19,570 nt of DNA from Desulfurococcaceae archaeon UBA285 (GTDB lineage Archaea > Thermoproteota > Thermoprotei_A > Sulfolobales > Desulfurococcaceae). Both the position numbers and the translations under genes were made by a program. This document shows, piece by piece, positions 14,523 through 19,570 of the stretch (positions within the stretch are counted from its first letter, which is position 1; each line of letters opens with the position of its first letter). The stretch spans positions 101,061-120,630 of the forward strand of contig DADP01000026.1 of NCBI GenBank assembly GCA_002495025.1, read 5' to 3'. Under the pieces are notes generated by a model, which saw nothing but the letters and a program-made list of their open reading frames with translations, did not search any database and was not told where the DNA came from.

Positions 14523-15491
14523 CTACTTTGAAGCATACAGCCAACAAGCAACAAAACGATCTCTTTCGACCTCTATGAGTGGTGGTTCTTCTCTCCTACA
14601 CTTATCCATTGCAAAGGGGCATCTCGGGTGGAATCTACAGCCAGGCGGTGGGTTAATTGGTGATGGTGGCTCGCCTTTAATAAGGATTTTCTCTCTCGAC
14701 CTCGCTATTTTCGGATCAGGTATTGGAACAGCCGCTAATAGAAACTTTGTATATGGGTGTAACGGGTTTTCAAATAATGGATCTGAAGGGCCAAGTTCAA
14801 CGATTTTACCCAGGTACATGACGGCCATTCTATTACTCATGTATTTTACGACACTAATATCATGTGAGATAAACATGTATGTCAATGAGAATTTTCGTTG
14901 TAGATCTTTGAGTAATTCCAGTATTTGTGCTTGAACTGAGACGTCTAGTGCTGAAGTTGGTTCGTCTAGTACAATGAATTTAGGTCTGGTAATAATAGCT
15001 CTTAAAATAGCTACCCTTTGTTTTTGACCACCAGACAATTCATGTGGATATCTATATAGGTGTTCTCTACCTAAACCTACAAGCTCCATTTGTTTAGCTA
15101 AGAATTCTTCTTCGTCACCAACATCGATTTTATAGAATCTTATTGGTTCGAGTAGTATGCTTGCAATAGTCATTTTAGGGTTTAGGCTTGTATGTGGGTC
15201 TTGAAATACCATTTGAGCGTTTCTCCAGTATTCTTTTAACTCTCTTCCTTTAGCTTTGGTGATATCTTTTCCTTCAAAGAATATTTTACCTGAAGTTGGC
15301 TCAATGAGTTTTAAAACGAGTCTACCAAGGGTTGTCTTGCCGCACCCACTCTCTCCGACAAATCCAAGTGTTTCACCTCTCTTAATGTAGAAGTTTACTC
15401 CGTCTACTGCTCTAACCTTCTTGGTGAGAGAGCCTCTTACTCTAAAGTGTTTTTTGAGGTCTTTTACCTCGAGTAGAATATTTTCACTCAA
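14523..15491 (-). CDS. dppF: Opp/Dpp-type ABC transporter ATPase (DppF/OppF)
   Basis: A 322-residue ATPase subunit. It shows Walker A GESGCGKT (about 45-52), Q-loop VFQDP, signature LSGGQKQR, Walker B FIVLDEPTSALD and switch SHD. The C-terminal oligopeptide/dipeptide extension contains NPPPGCRFHPRCPFAMDKC and a final CWL, a cysteine-rich motif that may hold an Fe-S cluster. TTG 15491 is the start: GGTGA, which includes the dppD stop codon, lies 5 nt upstream. It is the last gene of the transporter operon. A 38-base stretch encoding the cysteine motif is identical in dppD. Related archaeal systems carry either peptides or oligosaccharides, so the substrate is open. Confidence 0.92.
   Translation of the reverse strand: MSENILLEVKDLKKHFRVRGSLTKKVRAVDGVNFYIKRGETLGFVGESGCGKTTLGRLVLKLIEPTSGKIFFEGKDITKAKGRELKEYWRNAQMVFQDPHTSLNPKMTIASILLEPIRFYKIDVGDEEEFLAKQMELVGLGREHLYRYPHELSGGQKQRVAILRAIITRPKFIVLDEPTSALDVSVQAQILELLKDLQRKFSLTYMFISHDISVVKYMSNRMAVMYLGKIVELGPSDPLFENPLHPYTKFLLAAVPIPDPKIARSREKILIKGEPPSPINPPPGCRFHPRCPFAMDKCRREEPPLIEVERDRFVACWLYASK
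14572..14609 (-). repeat. 38-base perfect repeat, copy in dppF
   Basis: These 38 bases match 15549-15586 exactly and in the same orientation. They encode the MDKCRREEPPLIE part of the cysteine-rich C-terminal motif. The codons just outside differ between the two paralogous genes, so identity is confined to this block. Confidence 0.9.
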
Positions 15492-15496
15492 TTATC

Positions 15497-16510
15497 TCAC
15501 CCCCTTTTCACTAGAAGCCAACAAGTAGCTTTATGACCCGGTTCTACTTCTATGAGTGGTGGTTCTTCTCTCCTACACTTATCCATGGCGTATGGACATC
15601 TATCGGTAAATCTACAGCCAGGTGGTGGATTTATGAGAGATGGTATTACGCCGGGAATAGATTCTAATTTCTCTATTTTCTTTGTTGGGTCTGGTACTGC
15701 CCTCAATAAGAGTTTTGTATATGGGTGTTGTGGATTGTAGAATATTTGCTCTGTTTTTCCTTCTTCTACTATTTTACCAGCATACATTACGTATACTCTA
15801 TCAGCTACTTCTGCTACTATTCCAAGGTTGTGGGTTATTAGTATCATACCCATTTTGTATTGTTCTTGAAGTTTCTCCAATAGATCTAGGATTTGTGCTT
15901 GAACAGTTACATCGAGGTTTGTTGTTGGTTCGTCGGCTATTAAGAGTCTTGGATTATTTGATAAACTAATTGCTATTACACTTCTTTGTCTCATTCCACC
16001 GGACATTTCATGAGGGTAGTTTTTAACTCTGACCTCGGGACTCGGTATTAATACTTGACGTAGCAGTTCAATCCCTCTTCTAAGAGTTTCTTTTTTAGGT
16101 ATTTTGCCCACATGGGCTTCAATGGTTTCATGTATGTGGAATCCTATAGTGTATAAGGGATCTAATGCCGATGTAGGGTCTTGGAATATATATGCTATTT
16201 CATTTCCTCTAATTTGCCGTAGTGTTTCAAAGTCTACTTTGAGTAAGTCGACTACTTCTCCGTTTCGTCTTCTAAAGAGTACACGGCCTTCTTCTATTCT
16301 TCCTGGTGATTCAATTAATCTCGTTAATGCTCTCGTAGTTACTGATTTACCACATCCTGTTTCTCCTACTAGTGCTACTGTCTCGCCTTCTTTTACATAG
16401 AATGAAACCTTGGAGACAGCGTGTACTACGCCGCTGTAAGTATAGAATTTTACAACTAAGTCTTCTACTTTTAGAACCACGCCTTCTGGAAGCTCGAGTT
16501 TACCCTCCAT
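15497..16510 (-). CDS. dppD: Opp/Dpp-type ABC transporter ATPase (DppD/OppD)
   Basis: A 337-residue ATPase subunit, partner of DppF. It has Walker A GETGCGKS (about 50-57), Q-loop IFQDPTSALDPL, signature MSGGMRQR, Walker B LLIADEPTTNLD and switch THN, where the final Asp of the more common THD is Asn, as in many OppD proteins. The C-terminal extension has NPPPGCRFTDRCPYAMDKC and CWL. ATG 16510 follows GGTGGGATC, 10 nt after the dppC stop. The stop TGA lies within the Shine-Dalgarno site for dppF. Together the two ATPases energise the DppB/DppC channel. Confidence 0.92.
   Translation of the reverse strand: MEGKLELPEGVVLKVEDLVVKFYTYSGVVHAVSKVSFYVKEGETVALVGETGCGKSVTTRALTRLIESPGRIEEGRVLFRRRNGEVVDLLKVDFETLRQIRGNEIAYIFQDPTSALDPLYTIGFHIHETIEAHVGKIPKKETLRRGIELLRQVLIPSPEVRVKNYPHEMSGGMRQRSVIAISLSNNPRLLIADEPTTNLDVTVQAQILDLLEKLQEQYKMGMILITHNLGIVAEVADRVYVMYAGKIVEEGKTEQIFYNPQHPYTKLLLRAVPDPTKKIEKLESIPGVIPSLINPPPGCRFTDRCPYAMDKCRREEPPLIEVEPGHKATCWLLVKRG
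15549..15586 (-). repeat. 38-base perfect repeat, copy in dppD
   Basis: This block is identical to 14572-14609 in dppF, about 980 bases away, in the same orientation and reading frame. A shorter, less perfect match follows about 25-40 bases further on, over the codons for the NPPPGCRF motif. Confidence 0.9.
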
Positions 16511-16519
16511 GATCCCACC

Positions 16520-17620
16520 CTACTTCTTCTTTTCCTTTTCCATTCTATACTCGATTGCACGCCTTGTTCTAGGGTCTAGGATATCTCTTAATGCATCGCC
16601 CAATAGATTCCACCCTAATGCCATAACTAAGAGGATTATACCGAGGAATGCAACAACATGGCTGCTTCTTTCTGGGAAGTAGTAGCCAGCTTTTGAAATC
16701 AAGAATCCTAGTTCGGGAACTGGTTCTTGTGGTCCTAGACCCAAGAAGGATAGTGAGGCAGCGAATAACGTGGCAGTTGCTATATCAAATGTCATCATAA
16801 CTAGTACTGGTGAGATAACGTTGGGTAGAACGTGTCTAAACAGTATACTCCATGTTGATAGACCTGATAGTTTGGCTGCTTCGATAAATGGCATCTCTCT
16901 AATTGATAAAACGCTTCCACGTACTATTCTAGCATAGCCGGGCCACCACACGAGAACCATTGCTAGCCAAATCGAGAGTAGTGCTGCTATTTGTGCATAC
17001 TCGGCTTCTCTGAGACCAAATAACCCGGCAAAGAATGCTCTTAGTATACTGTTTGATTCTAGTGCTCCTCTTATTCTCTGGGGTAGTACAGAGGCAAATG
17101 CTATTGCTAATACAAGTCCTGGGAATGCAAGAAATATATCTGTAATCCTCATTATAGCCTCGTCTACAACGCCGCCTTTATAGCCGGCTATTAACCCGAG
17201 TATTATACCGAGTGGTGCGCCGAGTACTACTACCACTATTGATATTACAAATGATATTCTTATTCCATATAGAGACATTGCAATTATATCCCGACCCCAT
17301 TCATCTGTACCCAGGAGTGGAGAACCGGTACAAGATGGGGGTAGACACGGGGGCATATATCGATAGCTCTCGTTAATTATTATTTTATACTCCCAATAAG
17401 GCTCCCACGATATCATAGGTCCGATGACAGCTAGTATAAATGTTACAAATACTATTAGTCCACCTAGTACTCCTATTGGTGACCTACTATATGCATATGC
17501 CATTAACTCCCATTCACGTATTCTAGACGAGTTCTTTTGGATCCAGCCAGGAGATATCTTCTCTCTCAGACCTGCATATTTCCATATGATTTTTTTAAGA
17601 AGGATGTATATGAAGTCCAT
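16520..17620 (-). CDS. dppC: Opp/Dpp-type ABC transporter permease (DppC/OppC)
   Basis: A 366-residue membrane subunit. The N-terminal ~45 residues are cytosolic, then a first transmembrane segment (IGVLGGLIVFVTFILAVIG), an external loop, the family motif SPLLGTDEWGRDI, and five further membrane segments. The coupling loop is FIEAAKLSGLSTWSILFRHVLP. SFLGLGPQEPVPELG near the end is typical. The external loop contains a cysteine pair (PPCLPPSCTG), possibly a disulfide. ATG 17620 is chosen since GGGGTGAG lies just before it; a TTG at 17635 would add five residues and overlap dppB. The gene is longer than the usual ~290 residues because of the N-terminal part and two enlarged loops. Confidence 0.92.
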   Translation of the reverse strand: MDFIYILLKKIIWKYAGLREKISPGWIQKNSSRIREWELMAYAYSRSPIGVLGGLIVFVTFILAVIGPMISWEPYWEYKIIINESYRYMPPCLPPSCTGSPLLGTDEWGRDIIAMSLYGIRISFVISIVVVVLGAPLGIILGLIAGYKGGVVDEAIMRITDIFLAFPGLVLAIAFASVLPQRIRGALESNSILRAFFAGLFGLREAEYAQIAALLSIWLAMVLVWWPGYARIVRGSVLSIREMPFIEAAKLSGLSTWSILFRHVLPNVISPVLVMMTFDIATATLFAASLSFLGLGPQEPVPELGFLISKAGYYFPERSSHVVAFLGIILLVMALGWNLLGDALRDILDPRTRRAIEYRMEKEKKK

Positions 17621-17631
17621 TCTCTCACCCC

Positions 17632-18690
17632 TCAATACCTGATCCTTGGATCTATAATTGCATACAATATGTCAACTACTAGGTTTATAGTTACATAGAC
17701 TAATGCTACGAGAAACGTACATGCTATTATTACGGGGAAGTTTAATCGTAGAATCGCTTCATACATGTATCTACCTATACCTGGAATATTGAATACTGTT
17801 TCAGCTATAATTGCACCAGACAATAATCCGCCAAAGTTTAAACCTAGAACAGTTACAACTGGCACCATGGCGTTTTTAAGAGCGTGTTTCCAAACACTCA
17901 ACTTACGTAAACCCCTCGCTTTAGCATAAGTTATGAATTCAGCACTTAAAGCGTCGAGAAGACTGTTTCTAACTATTCTCGCTATAAATCCACCATTTAG
18001 TAATCCAAGCGCGAGGCCGGGCAGGTATAGCCTCTTAAATGTCTCGCCTACAACGTCGAATTCTCCACACATTATACCGGCAAACATAGGGACTTTTCCA
18101 AGAGCCGCGCCAATATGTCCAAGAACCGGTATGCTCTCTGGCCATGAAGCAATAGATAACCTGCATGTAAGTGAGGGTTCTGGTATACCTGCTAGATAAG
18201 TCGTTCTAAACTGTGTAAATAACAATAGTATTAAGAAGTAGTAGAGGACGAATGATGGTAGTGAGCTTCCAACGAGAGCCATTATTCTAACAGCGAAGTC
18301 TATCGGGGTGTCTTTATATATTGCTGCAAGTAGTCCCAGTGGTATTCCAATAGCTACTAGGAATAAAAAGCCTACAATAGCTACTTCTACTGTAACACCA
18401 AATCTATTTGAGATCTCGTCAAACACATTCCTATGTCTAATAGGGTCTTCTAACTGCCCTGTTAGTAATTGTTGTACGAGAAACGCGAATTGCTCGTACC
18501 ATGGAGCATTAAACTTATACTTGGCTTTTATCTGCTCGAGGGTTTGAGGATTCATTAATTTCTCGCCGACCCAAGCTCTCACGGGGTCTGTTGGTATAGC
18601 ATAAGCAATTAGATAAGTTATCAATAATACTCCTATCAAAGTAGGAATGAAGGTCAATATTCTCCTAGCAATGAATGTTCCCAAGCCCAC
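17632..18690 (-). CDS. dppB: Opp/Dpp-type ABC transporter permease (DppB/OppB)
   Basis: A 352-residue membrane subunit, complete. It begins with the usual FIARRILTFIPTLIGVLLITYLI transmembrane segment, then a long external domain, and five more segments. The coupling loop is FITYAKARGLRKLSVWKHALKNA, and AIIAETVFNIPGIGRYMYEAI near the end is a family hallmark. The external loop before segment 4 has two cysteines about 32 residues apart (LTCRL and IMCGEF). GTG 18690 is the start, about 8 nt after an AAGGTG Shine-Dalgarno site. It lies 67 nt downstream of the binding-protein gene and may have its own promoter there. Confidence 0.92.
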   Translation of the reverse strand: MGLGTFIARRILTFIPTLIGVLLITYLIAYAIPTDPVRAWVGEKLMNPQTLEQIKAKYKFNAPWYEQFAFLVQQLLTGQLEDPIRHRNVFDEISNRFGVTVEVAIVGFLFLVAIGIPLGLLAAIYKDTPIDFAVRIMALVGSSLPSFVLYYFLILLLFTQFRTTYLAGIPEPSLTCRLSIASWPESIPVLGHIGAALGKVPMFAGIMCGEFDVVGETFKRLYLPGLALGLLNGGFIARIVRNSLLDALSAEFITYAKARGLRKLSVWKHALKNAMVPVVTVLGLNFGGLLSGAIIAETVFNIPGIGRYMYEAILRLNFPVIIACTFLVALVYVTINLVVDILYAIIDPRIRY

Positions 18691-18728
18691 TTTTCATACA
18701 CCTTTTCAAGGATTATGTAGGGGAGGAG

Positions 18729-18743
18729 TTAATAAAAATATTA
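18729..18743 (-). promoter_or_regulatory. TATA-like box upstream of dppB
   Basis: The minus strand reads TAATATTTTTATTAA in the gap between the binding-protein stop (18758) and the dppB start (18690). At normal spacing this would begin a transcript near 18710 with a leader of about 20 nt holding the AAGGTG Shine-Dalgarno site. The T run could instead end part of the binding-protein transcript. Confidence 0.4.
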
Positions 18744-18757
18744 GGAAGATAGAGAAG

Positions 18758-19570
18758 CTATGGTTTATACCCGTATAACTGCTCCCAAAGTGTTGCATTC
18801 CAATAGTATGGATTGATCTTTAATATGATATATGCGTCTTCCTTGTAGTCGGCTACATAGTATGGACCGGTGGATACTGGGTAGTCTTTGAGTTTCTTGT
18901 ATGTTTCATCTTCTTCTCCTTCTATAACGTATTTAGCCCATGCAGATGGGTTCTTACCGTAGTTTGAATCAACTAGTGCAGCTTCGTATTTCTCGCCGAG
19001 TGCATATTCCATTGGTATAACGCTAGCTACTCCAGTGGTTAATATGTGGAGTATTGGTGGATATGGGAATTTGAGTTTTAGTTTTACTACGCCGGCCGTT
19101 GGTCCATTGTAGTTAAATACTCCTAGTAGTTCTTGGAGTGATCTAACCTCTTTGGACTCGCCGTGGTATACAGCAATTAATCCATTTGATAGTATTTGCT
19201 GGAATTCTTCTTCTCTTAATACTTGTGATGCATTGACGTCAATAAAGCTATCTATCATCCATTGTGGTCCACCTGGTAGGTTTACTCTTACTGCTCTCCA
19301 CAAGCTGAATAATACATCTGTAGCGTCTATTGGATAGGTCTTATTGTTCCATGGGTCATATGCTACTACTCCTCCACGTATCACTAGGTATAATTCATCA
19401 CCGCTTGGTGTAAAGGCCCAAGCAACTGCTAGTTCTGGTTCTGGCTCTGTGTTTTCATAGTAGTAGGTTATGGGCTTGGAGTATATTTGATCAAAGATTT
19501 CCCATCCAAAGCTCTCATAGCTCTTAGCAGGGTCGAATGTATCGGGCCAGCCAATAGTGGCTATTACCAT
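18758..19570 (-). CDS. Opp/Dpp-type substrate-binding protein, partial in window and C-terminally short
   Basis: The visible 270 codons run in from beyond the window edge, so the true start, signal peptide and membrane anchor are not seen; the Met at the very edge need not be the start. The sequence matches family 5 extracellular solute-binding proteins: IATIGWPDTFDPAKSYES near the mature N-terminus, the ELAVAWAFTPSGDELYLVIR block, IDATDVLFSLWRAV, and STGPYYVADYKEDAYIILKINPYYW. In this family that last motif lies near the middle, yet here a TAG follows 12 residues later. The second lobe, roughly 250 or more residues, appears absent, and the 67 bases before dppB do not encode it in any frame I can read. 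It probably bound peptide or oligosaccharide outside the cell. Confidence 0.85.
   Translation of the reverse strand: MVIATIGWPDTFDPAKSYESFGWEIFDQIYSKPITYYYENTEPEPELAVAWAFTPSGDELYLVIRGGVVAYDPWNNKTYPIDATDVLFSLWRAVRVNLPGGPQWMIDSFIDVNASQVLREEEFQQILSNGLIAVYHGESKEVRSLQELLGVFNYNGPTAGVVKLKLKFPYPPILHILTTGVASVIPMEYALGEKYEAALVDSNYGKNPSAWAKYVIEGEEDETYKKLKDYPVSTGPYYVADYKEDAYIILKINPYYWNATLWEQLYGYKP

Noticed and set aside
14575..16400. Plus-strand frames opposite dppF and dppD, with similar starts MSGGSSLLHLS
   Set aside because: Their similarity comes from the 38-base repeat read on the wrong strand; the minus-strand genes account for the sequence.
1..19570. CRISPR array, tRNA or rRNA genes, prophage or defence cluster
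   Set aside because: No regular direct repeats, cloverleaf-like sequence, rRNA signature, or integrase, Cas or nuclease genes other than RNase HII were found by reading the sequence.

Overview
The window looks like a chromosomal segment of a hyperthermophilic crenarchaeon (Thermoproteota), most likely of the Desulfurococcales (Staphylothermus/Desulfurococcus/Thermosphaera type). The reasons are family-based: a DUF2153-like protein, an archaeal TGS-domain GTPase, an archaeal-type phosphohexomutase, a crenarchaeal-style Trm112-like protein, a MobB with an Fe-S tail, and Opp/Dpp and sugar ABC transporters beside a GH35 enzyme. Archaeal TATA-like boxes, GGTG-type Shine-Dalgarno (SD) sites, tightly packed genes, an AT-rich composition and heavy use of AGA/ATA/CTA codons fit this. 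No rRNA, tRNA, CRISPR array, transposase or phage gene was seen.

Layout. (1) 1-1148: the end of an upstream reading frame, a small winged-helix-like protein, and a convergent DUF2153-like gene. (2) 1244-6279: a damaged galactose/oligosaccharide locus. It holds a galT cut off after its HPH active site and joined out of frame to a sugar ABC permease that lacks its N-terminus, then an intact second permease, then a large GH35 beta-galactosidase-like gene on the opposite strand. (3) 6406-8291: RNase HII and a TGS GTPase in one operon. (4) 8288-10848: a small unknown gene on the minus strand, then a plus-strand operon of an unknown acidic protein, a phosphohexomutase and an eight-cysteine Trm112-like protein. 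(5) 14460 down to 10855, minus strand: an ECF vitamin-type transporter (S component, fused double ATPase, T component) followed closely by MobB with an Fe-S domain. (6) 19570 down to 14523, minus strand: an Opp/Dpp transporter (substrate-binding protein, two permeases, two ATPases), whose binding protein seems to lack its C-terminal lobe.

How the parts fit. The galT, permease and GH35 genes suggest uptake and hydrolysis of galactosides feeding the Leloir pathway, but a deletion has removed the end of galT and the start of the first permease, and no sugar-binding protein or ATPase gene for that transporter is present here. The Opp/Dpp transporter could import peptides or, as in several hyperthermophilic archaea, oligosaccharides. 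The ECF-MobB linkage hints at a cofactor-related substrate.

No clearly new defence or mobile system is visible. The best leads are the deletion junction, the truncated binding protein, the ECF-MobB linkage, the excess of CTAG with stop codons shared at CTAG, and a 38-base perfect repeat shared by the two Dpp ATPase genes. Start codons were chosen by SD and TATA position and several differ from the longest open frame.
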